Both the position numbers and the translations under genes were made by a program. The notes under the pieces are model-generated. The model had not been told where the DNA came from, did not search any database, and worked only from the letters and a program-made list of their open reading frames with translations. From an uncultured Bacteroidales bacterium (GTDB lineage: Bacteria > Bacteroidota > Bacteroidia > Bacteroidales > UBA932), in NCBI GenBank assembly GCA_904501835.1, contig CAJGBW010000036.1, forward strand, positions 1 to 16,589: DNA of 16,589 nt. The letters run 5' to 3'. Positions 1-6,981 of this stretch are shown here, one piece after another (positions within the stretch are counted from its first letter, which is position 1; the number at the start of each line of letters is the position of its first letter).

Positions 1-34
1 AAAAGGTTAGAAGCCTAAATATCAACAATTTACA

Positions 35-69
35 ATGACCGATTGGACAGGCCAGTCGGTCATTTTTTT
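35..69 (+). terminator. Rho-independent terminator of an upstream gene
   Basis: A 12-bp stem pairs 35-46 with 52-63 around a 5-nt loop (47-51). All pairs are Watson-Crick except one G-U. Six T residues follow (64-69). The T-run lies only on the right, so it serves a + strand gene ending left of the window; a stop codon in frame 1 at 16-18 would fit, but too little sequence is present to name that gene. On the minus strand the hairpin is followed by mixed sequence, so it is at best a weak terminator for the ATPase gene at 96-1301. Confidence 0.88.
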
Positions 70-95
70 GTGTAAAAACTGCCTGTTATATGTAA

Positions 96-1301
96 CTACG
101 TTAATGATGACTTGAACAAGGAAGGAATGTTCAGCCTAAAGAAATCCTCCAGAGGAAGTCCCTCCGGACCGACGATGAACGAGTTGGCTATATTCTTCTC
201 AAATTTCTTCCTAAAAGCATGGTATCCGTCAATATTGTCGGCGTGCCCACTCTTCACTTCGATTGCGATGAGGCGCTCTCCTTTCTTGAGGACGTAGTCG
301 CATTCGTTCTTCATCTCGTCCCTCCAAAAGAGAAGTTCGAAGCCATCAAGAACCGCGCGTCCAGCCAGGTATGCACCCACGGCGGACTCCACCTGTCTTC
401 CCCATTCGGTCTTATTCATCAGAGCCTCCTCAAAGGTATGCTGACAGTAGCTATTCCTGAATGCATTATTGTATACTTGGAGCTTGGGAATCGAGTTCTT
501 GGTCTTGATAGTAGAGTTATCATACTTCTGAAGAGGCTTGATAAGCATCGTCTCGTCAAGGGTCCTGAGGTATGAACTGATTGTCGGTACGGTGCCACTG
601 TTGACAACCCCCTGCATCTTGGTGAGAGATATCTCCTGTGCGGAATAGATGCTGCCAATCTCGAACACCTGACGCAGAAGAGGTGGGTTGCGGATCTCCT
701 CAATGTCAAGGATGTCATGGTTGAGTATTGGAGAAATGATGGAAGATTCCATCATCTTGCGCCAGCGTTCCTCGTCATTGATATACGGGGCCAGACCGGG
801 GAAGCCTCCAAAGTAGATGAACTGCTCCATCGTGTAGCCGAAGGCATCCCTCATCTCCTCCCATTCCCAGTAGCCCATCTTGAGAGCTTCATATCTGCCC
901 TCTAGTGACTCTTCAAGTCCTTTCTGTATAAGGAGACGGGATGAGCCCAGAAGAATAACCTTCAGATTTCTCTTCTCCCTTGTGTCCTGATCCCATTCCT
1001 TCTTAACTATCTCGCTCCATCCGACAATTTTCTGAATTTCATCTATAATCAGGATATGCTCGCTTTCGTTGTACAGCATCATCCGGATTCTCGCCTCATG
1101 CCATTTCTCAGAAATCCATGTTGTATTCGTCTTGCCGACTCCGTCAGCACTGAAAAGACTGTAAGGAACAGTTGCCTCTTCCACAAACTGATCTATCATC
1201 GTTGATTTGCCGACCTGACGGGGACCCATCACTACGTGTATGGTACGCCTTGGCTCTGCCATTCGTGACTTGAGTACCGATAGTTGCGCGCGATTATACA
1301 T
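96..1301 (-). CDS. AAA+ ATPase with C-terminal DUF4143 domain
   Basis: This is a 401-residue protein of the AAA_14/DUF4143 family common in Bacteroidota and archaea, whose cellular role is unknown. Numbered from the ATG at 1301: Walker A GPRQVGKST at 26-34, Walker B ILIIDE ending at E88, a GSSR sensor-like motif at 119-122, a probable winged-helix segment around 215-260, and a PD-(D/E)XK-like core (ECDYV near 333-337, IEVKSG at 347-352). Length is normal for the family. An upstream in-frame TTG at 1319 would add six residues, but it lies inside the predicted -7 promoter box, so I chose the ATG. The gene follows maeB on the same strand after 82 nt but appears to have its own promoter. Family assignment is firm; the function (DNA-linked, defence or regulation) is open. 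Confidence 0.9.
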   Translation of the reverse strand: MYNRAQLSVLKSRMAEPRRTIHVVMGPRQVGKSTMIDQFVEEATVPYSLFSADGVGKTNTTWISEKWHEARIRMMLYNESEHILIIDEIQKIVGWSEIVKKEWDQDTREKRNLKVILLGSSRLLIQKGLEESLEGRYEALKMGYWEWEEMRDAFGYTMEQFIYFGGFPGLAPYINDEERWRKMMESSIISPILNHDILDIEEIRNPPLLRQVFEIGSIYSAQEISLTKMQGVVNSGTVPTISSYLRTLDETMLIKPLQKYDNSTIKTKNSIPKLQVYNNAFRNSYCQHTFEEALMNKTEWGRQVESAVGAYLAGRAVLDGFELLFWRDEMKNECDYVLKKGERLIAIEVKSGHADNIDGYHAFRKKFEKNIANSFIVGPEGLPLEDFFRLNIPSLFKSSLT

Positions 1302-1316
1302 AGACAAAAATTTTTC

Positions 1317-1347
1317 CAAATATACGCCTATTTTACAAAATCACAAA
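1317..1347 (-). promoter_or_regulatory. Promoter of the DUF4143 ATPase gene
   Basis: Read on the minus strand, TTTG (1347-1344) is followed after 19 nt by TATATTTG (1324-1317). This matches the Bacteroidota consensus TTTG-N19-21-TAnnTTTG in sequence and spacing. Transcription would begin near 1310, giving a leader of about 10 nt before the ATG at 1301. One copy of a repeated 12-bp motif occupies most of the spacer. Confidence 0.7.
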
Positions 1348-1382
1348 ACGTATTTTACAAAACCAAAAAATATATTTTACAA
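1329..1382 (-). repeat. Three phased 12-bp direct repeats, operator-like
   Basis: The + strand motif TATTTTACAAAA occurs at 1329-1340 and 1351-1362, and its first ten bases recur at 1373-1382. Starts are exactly 22 bp apart, about two helical turns. On the minus strand the unit reads TTTTGTAAAATA, whose core TTTTGTAAAA is nearly palindromic. One copy sits between the -33 and -7 boxes of the ATPase promoter and the other two lie just upstream. The phasing and position suggest binding sites for a regulator, possibly the ATPase itself through its winged helix; that is inference. Confidence 0.75.
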
Positions 1383-1383
1383 T

Positions 1384-3660
1384 CTACTTCTTATGCACCA
1401 TGGCATCGATGGCGGCGATGGCGGTCACATTGACAATGTCTTCCACGGAGCTTTCAAAGTCGATGAAGTGGACCGGCTTGTTGAGTCCCATCTGAATCGG
1501 GCCGATAATCTCCACATCAGAGGTCAAAGCCTGAAGCATCTTATAGGTGCTGTTTGCCGAATTGAGACAAGGAAGAATCAAGGTGTTTACCTCCTTGCCC
1601 AGAAGGCGCGTGAAAGGATATTTCTTGTCTCTGAGTTCCTTGTTGATGGCAATGTTGATCTGCATCTCACCGTCAATACTCCATTCAGGATATTGCTTTT
1701 GAAGCAACTCCACCGCCTCATGCACCCGACCCGCACTACCGTCCTTGTCGCTACCGAAGTTTGAATAAGAAATCATAGCCATGACAGGCTCATGATTAAA
1801 GAATCTCACCGTCTTTTCGCTCAAACGCGCAATATCCAGCAGCGACTCCACATCATGACTTCGGTTAATCAAGGTATCCGCTATGAAATAGGTACCTTTC
1901 TTTGAGTTGAGGATGTGCATGGTACCAAAATGAGAAAATCCCTCTTGCAGACCAATCACTTCCCTCGCTACTTTAATCGTATTGGAGTATTTGGTGTAAA
2001 GACCTGTAATACAAGCATCTGCCTCACCCGTTTCGACCATCATCATGCCGAAATAGTTGCGCTCAAACATTTTATCGTTGGCCTCATCGACCGTATAGCC
2101 CTCTCGCTGACGTTTTTCGGCAAGAATACGGGCATAACGATGCCTTCTGGCCGTCTCTCTATCGTGTCGGAGGTTCACGACTTCCACCCCTTCAAGACTC
2201 AAACCGAGTTCTCTCGCAAGTTTTTCAATACGCTCGTCGTTACCCAGAAGAATAGGATGACAGATACCCTCATTTTTAGCCTTGATAGCCGCTTTCATCA
2301 TAGAGGGATGAGTACCTTCGGCAAATACAACCCGTTGGGGAGACATTCGGGCGGCATCATAAATCTGCTGAGTCAGTTTCGACTCTCGTCCCATGAATTC
2401 CAAAAGATGCTCTTTGTACGCATCCCAATCGGAAATTGTCTTACGCGCAACCCCGCTTTCGATAGCCGCTTTGGCCACCGCTGTTGAGACTTCGGTGAGC
2501 AAACGCGGATCCACGGGCTTGGGAATGAAATAATCCCGACCGAAAGAAAGCTGATTGACGTGATACACCCTGTTTACAATCTCCGGCACCGGTTTCTTCG
2601 CCAAATCCGCAATCGCATGAACGGCGGCAAGTTTCATCTCTTCATTGATGGCCGTTGCCGCAGTATCCAAAGCACCACGGAAAATATAAGGGAAACCGAT
2701 TACATTGTTGATCTGATTGGGATAATCCGAACGGCCCGTACTCATCAGCACATCGGGACGGCTATCCATCGCATCCTCATAGGTGATTTCCGGGACGGGG
2801 TTAGCCAGCGCAAATACGATAGGATCTTTGGCCATCGAACGCACCATATCCTTGGTCAAGACATTACCTTTGGACAAGCCGAGGAACACATCTGCATCCT
2901 TTATGGCCTCTTCAAGTGTGTGAATATCCGTTCTTTCGGTAGCAAATTCGCTCTTCTCGGGAGTCAATTCCCCACGAGATTTTGAGATAACGCCCTTTCT
3001 GTCAAGCATCACGATATTCTGGGGCGCAACGCCGAGAGCCACATACAGACGCGCACACGAAATAGCGGCGGCACCCGCACCATTGACAACCACTTTGACA
3101 TCAGCGATATTCTTGCCATTCACCTCCAAGGCATTCAAGAGTCCCGCACCGGAAATAATGGCCGTTCCATGCTGGTCATCGTGCATGACCGGAATATCCA
3201 ACTCCTCTTTGAGTCTTCGCTCAATTTCAAAACACTCCGGCGCCTTGATATCTTCAAGATTGATACCACCAAAAGTAGGGGAAATCGCCTTGACCGCCTC
3301 AACAAATTTATCCGGATCTTTTTCATCTACCTCAATATCAAACACATCGATACCGCCATAAATTTTGAACAGCAAGCCCTTTCCTTCCATCACAGGCTTA
3401 CCGCTGAGCGCGCCGATATCGCCCAAGCCCAACACGGCCGTACCATTTGAGATAACGGCGACAAGATTTCCCTTGTCCGTATATTTATAGGCATCCTGGG
3501 GATTATTCTGAATTTCAATACAGGGCTCGGCTACACCCGGAGAATAGGCCAGCGAAAGGTCTGTCTGTGTAAAATATGGTTTGGTGGGAACTACCTCAAT
3601 CTTGCCGGGGCGTTTTCCGGCATGGTAATTCAATGCATCTTCTTTACTAATCTTTGCCAT
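1384..3660 (-). CDS. maeB: NADP-type malic enzyme fused to a phosphotransacetylase domain
   Basis: This 758-residue enzyme decarboxylates malate to pyruvate and CO2 with reduction of NAD(P), linking C4 acids to pyruvate in the cytosol. The N-terminal malic domain has SLAYSPGVAEP (catalytic Tyr39), the catalytic-lysine segment EGKGLLFK (92-99), the metal-binding stretches LEDIKAPE and HDDQHGT (160-166), and a Rossmann NGAGAAAI motif (193-200). From about residue 430 it continues into a phosphate acetyl/butyryl-transferase-like domain, which in E. coli MaeB is regulatory rather than a working transacetylase. Length equals the usual MaeB length. An in-frame upstream extension (to 3714) gives an unlikely 18-residue leader, so the ATG at 3660 is preferred. 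Cofactor preference cannot be fixed from sequence alone. Confidence 0.96.
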   Translation of the reverse strand: MAKISKEDALNYHAGKRPGKIEVVPTKPYFTQTDLSLAYSPGVAEPCIEIQNNPQDAYKYTDKGNLVAVISNGTAVLGLGDIGALSGKPVMEGKGLLFKIYGGIDVFDIEVDEKDPDKFVEAVKAISPTFGGINLEDIKAPECFEIERRLKEELDIPVMHDDQHGTAIISGAGLLNALEVNGKNIADVKVVVNGAGAAAISCARLYVALGVAPQNIVMLDRKGVISKSRGELTPEKSEFATERTDIHTLEEAIKDADVFLGLSKGNVLTKDMVRSMAKDPIVFALANPVPEITYEDAMDSRPDVLMSTGRSDYPNQINNVIGFPYIFRGALDTAATAINEEMKLAAVHAIADLAKKPVPEIVNRVYHVNQLSFGRDYFIPKPVDPRLLTEVSTAVAKAAIESGVARKTISDWDAYKEHLLEFMGRESKLTQQIYDAARMSPQRVVFAEGTHPSMMKAAIKAKNEGICHPILLGNDERIEKLARELGLSLEGVEVVNLRHDRETARRHRYARILAEKRQREGYTVDEANDKMFERNYFGMMMVETGEADACITGLYTKYSNTIKVAREVIGLQEGFSHFGTMHILNSKKGTYFIADTLINRSHDVESLLDIARLSEKTVRFFNHEPVMAMISYSNFGSDKDGSAGRVHEAVELLQKQYPEWSIDGEMQINIAINKELRDKKYPFTRLLGKEVNTLILPCLNSANSTYKMLQALTSDVEIIGPIQMGLNKPVHFIDFESSVEDIVNVTAIAAIDAMVHKK

Positions 3661-3685
3661 TGTATATTTTTTGCGAAAAATTGCG

Positions 3686-3715
3686 TGAAGATACAAAAAA
3701 AATCCCAACGGCAAA
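3686..3715 (-). promoter_or_regulatory. Possible maeB promoter
   Basis: On the minus strand TTTG (3715-3712) is followed after 18 nt by TATCTTCA (3693-3686), an imperfect match to TAnnTTTG. The start would lie about 20 nt before the maeB ATG. The spacer is one base short and the -7 box deviates at two positions, so this is a tentative call. Confidence 0.35.
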
Positions 3716-3728
3716 ACGCTAAAAAGCG
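3713..3728 (-). terminator. Weak hairpin plus T-run after the HAD gene
   Basis: Read on the minus strand, CGCT-TTTT-AGCG is followed by TTTT, starting 7 nt after the HAD stop codon. A 4-bp stem is marginal for a terminator. It overlaps the possible maeB -33 box, so some read-through from the upstream operon into maeB is likely. Confidence 0.3.
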
Positions 3729-3734
3729 CAATAT

Positions 3735-4472
3735 TTACAACAAAAATGAGAGAAGACGGGGAGTCTGGGTATAATCATCCACTTGAATATAATCCATCCC
3801 ATAAATGCGGACATGGCTATCGCCGCCCCCATCACCGAAATCATCCCCCACAAAAAGAATTTCCTCTTTTGCGTAGCCGTTTTCCTCGGCATATCTCATG
3901 ATAGAATCATATTTATTGTATTGTTTAGGGGCAAAATCGAAAGAGGAAGAGCCGCCGATATAGACCACATGCTCGGGGAAGAGGGAAAGAATCTCATCGT
4001 ACAGCACCCTTCTTTTGCTGCGGTCCGGATCAAAGACCACCTTATCCTCAACCTTGGCGCCACTGCCCAAAAGACAGAAAGTCACCATTCCGGAAGCATG
4101 GAATTCCAAATGACCGCCGGCATAGTCCGTATAGCCATATTTTTCACGGAGATATTGGCAGGTGCGATTGAAATACTCCTTATCCGGCGTCACCGTATCC
4201 TGACGGACAATCTGAAACTCACCATCCACCATACGAGCTTCCTGCATGCCATAATTGGCAATGATATCCACCGGAAACTGCTCCATCTGGTTGTATATAC
4301 GCGGGGCATTTCCCGCACCGACCATCAGCAGTTTATATTTCTCACGGAGGCGATGCAGCAACTCTTTGGTTTCCTCCGGAAGGTGACTTTTGTGCTGCGA
4401 CAAGGTCCCATCCAAATCAAAGCACAACAAACGTTTCGACCCGCTCAAGTCCGATTCACAAGTAATTTTCAT
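3735..4472 (-). CDS. HAD-IIB family hydrolase, eukaryotic-phosphomannomutase-like
   Basis: A 245-residue HAD-superfamily protein. The nucleophile motif FDLDGTL spans 18-24 (Asp19, Asp21), motif II is around VGAG (51-54), and the acidic motif is GDDFGDGGGD (209-218). The cap and C-terminal half resemble eukaryotic phosphomannomutases, including an SFDFAP segment (177-182) matching the family's SFDVFP. Length matches that family (about 246-262). However, arginines that bind the sugar phosphate in human PMM2 appear replaced: Arg134 aligns with Ser137 and Arg141 with Lys144. A phosphatase with another substrate is therefore more likely than a true mutase. It is the third gene of an operon, 12 nt after the organophosphate transporter and downstream of a glycerophosphodiesterase, which suggests a substrate such as glycerol 3-phosphate; that is inference. 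Confidence 0.82.
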   Translation of the reverse strand: MKITCESDLSGSKRLLCFDLDGTLSQHKSHLPEETKELLHRLREKYKLLMVGAGNAPRIYNQMEQFPVDIIANYGMQEARMVDGEFQIVRQDTVTPDKEYFNRTCQYLREKYGYTDYAGGHLEFHASGMVTFCLLGSGAKVEDKVVFDPDRSKRRVLYDEILSLFPEHVVYIGGSSSFDFAPKQYNKYDSIMRYAEENGYAKEEILFVGDDFGDGGGDSHVRIYGMDYIQVDDYTQTPRLLSFLL

Positions 4473-4484
4473 GCAGAGATGCGT

Positions 4485-5882
4485 TTATTTCGTTTTCTCT
4501 ATGATTTTATTCAATTTCTCGTAGCCGTTTGCCGGAGCATTCCACATCAGACCAATGGCGATGGCACCGGCCGCACCAAAGGCAAGGGCAACGGGGAATA
4601 CGGAATCCCAACCGCCCGTCTCTGCCATGGCACCGAACATCACGCCAGACACCACAGAGGAAGCATAACCGAAGATGCCGATGATGCCATTGCTCGTGCC
4701 GGCCGCATATTTGGTTGCCTGTTGGGACGCGCAAACACCATAGAGCGCCTGCGGGCCATAAATAAAGAAAGCAGACATAACCAAGCACAAGAAAGACAAC
4801 CATACCGAGTCGCACTTCCAGAAGAGGAAAAAGGACAAAGTCGCGAAAATGATACAGAAGAAACAAGTCCTGTGCGCCTTGCTCTTGAAAAGCTTATCTG
4901 ACAACCAACCGGCAAGGAGCATACCCAGCGTACCGCCGACAATTTCCGTCGTCGCCAAAAGGCCGCCCGCCTGGGCAATATCCATACCCTTGCTTTCGGT
5001 AAGGAAAGACGCGCCCCAATCCAAAATCGTCAGACGAATCACATAGACGCAGAAATTGGAAATAGCGATAATCCATATATAAGGATTGGCGAAGACCATC
5101 TTGTTGATGATTTTCTTGTATTTCGCGCCGTCGATATTAGCCAAAGGATTGTTCTCTTTGCTCTTGTCTTCGCTTTTAACTTGCTGCTCGCCACTTTCCG
5201 CCGCGCTCAATTCCTCAATAGAGGGAAGTCCCACCTCTGAAGGGTCATCTTTCAGACCAAACCAAAGCACGAACACACCCAACAAGGCGATACATGCAGG
5301 AATCGCAAAGCACAAATACCAGGCACTATAACCAAAATGGTTCAAGATATAGCCGCAAAGCGCCACCACGACACCGGCACCCACGGTATGAGACACATTC
5401 CAGATAGACTGCTTGGTCGCAAGTTCGGTCGGACGGATCCAATGTGCGAGCAGACTTACACAGGGAGGCACACCCATGCCCTGCAAATAGCCGTTGAGTA
5501 CCCACATGGAACCAATCAGATACACCAGACCCAAGGTCGCTTTCCCCTCACCGTCGAGGAGATTCAACATACCATTCAGTTTGGGACTGAAACAAATAAA
5601 CAGATTGACCAGACAGGTCAGCAACAACCCTAGACTCATGATTTTTCTCTTGCTGAATCTATCCACCAGCAATCCGTTGATAAAACGGGAAAAACCATAG
5701 ATAATGCTATGCAGGGTCAAAAACAAACCCAGTTGTGTCTTGGAAATACCCAATTCGGCTTCCATCGCCGGGATGGCAATACCTAAATTCTTTCTGACGA
5801 AATAAAACAAGGCGTATCCCACAAACAGCACGACAATCGTGCGCCACTCCCAATAACGATACTTTTTAATCGTCTGCTCCAT
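4485..5882 (-). CDS. MFS organophosphate:phosphate antiporter (OPA family, GlpT-like)
   Basis: A 465-residue inner-membrane transporter with about 12 hydrophobic segments. OPA members exchange inorganic phosphate for glycerol 3-phosphate, hexose 6-phosphate or phosphoglycerate. Arg30 in YFVRKNLG matches the phosphate-binding Arg45 of E. coli GlpT, Arg283 in YVIRLTILDW matches Arg269, and His165 in WNVSHTVGAG matches the GlpT substrate-site histidine. A charged loop (about 211-260) separates the two six-helix halves, as is usual. It lies 22 nt after the diesterase and 12 nt before the HAD gene, so the three are almost certainly co-transcribed. With a glycerophosphodiesterase next door, glycerol 3-phosphate is the most likely substrate, but hexose or sugar phosphates are not excluded. 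Confidence 0.9.
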   Translation of the reverse strand: MEQTIKKYRYWEWRTIVVLFVGYALFYFVRKNLGIAIPAMEAELGISKTQLGLFLTLHSIIYGFSRFINGLLVDRFSKRKIMSLGLLLTCLVNLFICFSPKLNGMLNLLDGEGKATLGLVYLIGSMWVLNGYLQGMGVPPCVSLLAHWIRPTELATKQSIWNVSHTVGAGVVVALCGYILNHFGYSAWYLCFAIPACIALLGVFVLWFGLKDDPSEVGLPSIEELSAAESGEQQVKSEDKSKENNPLANIDGAKYKKIINKMVFANPYIWIIAISNFCVYVIRLTILDWGASFLTESKGMDIAQAGGLLATTEIVGGTLGMLLAGWLSDKLFKSKAHRTCFFCIIFATLSFFLFWKCDSVWLSFLCLVMSAFFIYGPQALYGVCASQQATKYAAGTSNGIIGIFGYASSVVSGVMFGAMAETGGWDSVFPVALAFGAAGAIAIGLMWNAPANGYEKLNKIIEKTK

Positions 5883-5904
5883 AATGATATTTAATTAGCG
5901 GGAA

Positions 5905-6834
5905 TTAATCGTGACGACCGATTGAACGAAGGTATTTAATCAACATTTCGGGACGGTCGGTCTGAATCATAGACGCACCCATCTCTACATATTGTCCATA
6001 TACATCCGCAGGATCAGCAGCATCCAAAGCGGCATCATCGTCGTTGCCATAACCACCGCACACAGAGGGCCAGAAGGTATTCACCCACAATTTGGAACCC
6101 ATTTCGTGAATTTTGGCAACACAGTCATCCATTTCCTTGCCATTCTCTTTCCAGCAAACCTCGAAAGCCATAGGCACGACACCACGATCAAGATACTCCT
6201 GGAACAACTTCTGTCCTTTCTCTTTATTGATGTCGATGATGGGCATATAGAGAAGATTTCTCTCATAAGGAGCCATATCGGCATTTACCTTGTCAATACC
6301 ACTCTTGCCTTTCATCAAGACCTGACCTTCCATATTCAGTTCGTTGGCCAGTTCCACAATCTCCTTGTAATAGGGATAAGCGTGGTCCACATTGATCAAA
6401 ATGCGGTCTTTACAGCAAAGGAAAGCCTCACGCAAGGTAGGCACCTTGATGGTGTCGGTCTTCACATTGTGCGCACGTCTCATCACGCAGTTCATCAAAG
6501 AATCGTAGGTAATATCACTCACTTTTCCTTTTCCGCTGGTCATACGGTCAATGGTCTTGTCGTGCATCAGAATCAACACGCTATCCTTGGTCATTTTCAC
6601 GTCCAACTCCATCATATCCACACCCATTCTGATAATGGACTCGATGGCAGGAATGGAGTTTTCGGGATAATTACGCCAGTCGCCACGGTGAGAAATAACG
6701 GCTATATATTTGGAATTAGGGTCGTTAATCTCAGCGAGAATTTTTTCGGCACGGGTTGCATACTTGGGTTGCTGGGCACAAGAGGCCAAAAGAAGTGCCG
6801 TCATGGCAGCAAAAACGAAACGAGTGATTTTCAT
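5905..6834 (-). CDS. Glycerophosphodiester phosphodiesterase family lipoprotein
   Basis: A 309-residue protein of the GDPD family, which hydrolyses glycerophosphodiesters to glycerol 3-phosphate and an alcohol. A short lysine/arginine N-terminus, a hydrophobic stretch and the lipobox LASC (Cys19) mark it as a lipoprotein, so it should act outside the inner membrane. The catalytic and metal-binding set is visible: HRGDWRNYPENS with His49, Arg50, Glu58 and Asn59, then ELDVKMTKD with Glu76 and Asp78, then His91 in LMHD. A late QTDRPE segment closes the TIM barrel as usual. First gene of a three-gene operon with an OPA transporter and a HAD enzyme, consistent with cleaving lipid-derived diesters and feeding the product to the transporter. 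The exact diester is not predictable. Confidence 0.93.
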   Translation of the reverse strand: MKITRFVFAAMTALLLASCAQQPKYATRAEKILAEINDPNSKYIAVISHRGDWRNYPENSIPAIESIIRMGVDMMELDVKMTKDSVLILMHDKTIDRMTSGKGKVSDITYDSLMNCVMRRAHNVKTDTIKVPTLREAFLCCKDRILINVDHAYPYYKEIVELANELNMEGQVLMKGKSGIDKVNADMAPYERNLLYMPIIDINKEKGQKLFQEYLDRGVVPMAFEVCWKENGKEMDDCVAKIHEMGSKLWVNTFWPSVCGGYGNDDDAALDAADPADVYGQYVEMGASMIQTDRPEMLIKYLRSIGRHD

Positions 6835-6874
6835 AATTATGTGATTTAAATTTTTATCGGTTTATCCAGACCTA

Positions 6875-6882
6875 CAAATATA
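6875..6882 (-). promoter_or_regulatory. -7 box for the glycerophosphodiesterase operon
   Basis: The minus strand reads TATATTTG (6882-6875), a full match to TAnnTTTG. Transcription would begin near 6868, about 34 nt before the ATG at 6834. I found no TTTG at the expected -33 spacing, so only the -7 box supports the call. Confidence 0.5.
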
Positions 6883-6894
6883 GAGATTTTTTCG

Positions 6895-6902
6895 TATCTT
6901 TG
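6895..6902 (+). promoter_or_regulatory. -7 box for the SLC13 transporter-porin unit
   Basis: TATCTTTG matches TAnnTTTG. It lies 12 bp from the divergent minus-strand -7 box. The predicted start near 6909 leaves a leader of about 73 nt before the ATG at 6982. No clear -33 TTTG is present. A very short hairpin with a T-run (6935-6951) lies in the leader but is too weak to call as an attenuator. Confidence 0.5.
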
Positions 6903-6981
6903 CGCGCTTTTACTAAATTATAAGGTAGGCACACGCACTTTCGTGCTTTTTGAATCGCGAAAAACCAAAACAATTTTTATA

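Noticed and set aside
1329..1382. CRISPR-like array
   Set aside because: Units are 12 bp with 10-bp AT-rich gaps and sit within a promoter; far too short for repeats and spacers, and no cas genes are present.
3783..4901. 372-residue + strand open frame opposite the HAD and transporter genes
   Set aside because: It spans two real genes on the opposite strand and the gap between them, with no recognisable domain.
6935..6951. Attenuator hairpin in the SLC13 leader (GCAC-TTTC-GTGC then five T)
   Set aside because: A 4-bp stem is too weak and no competing antiterminator structure is visible.
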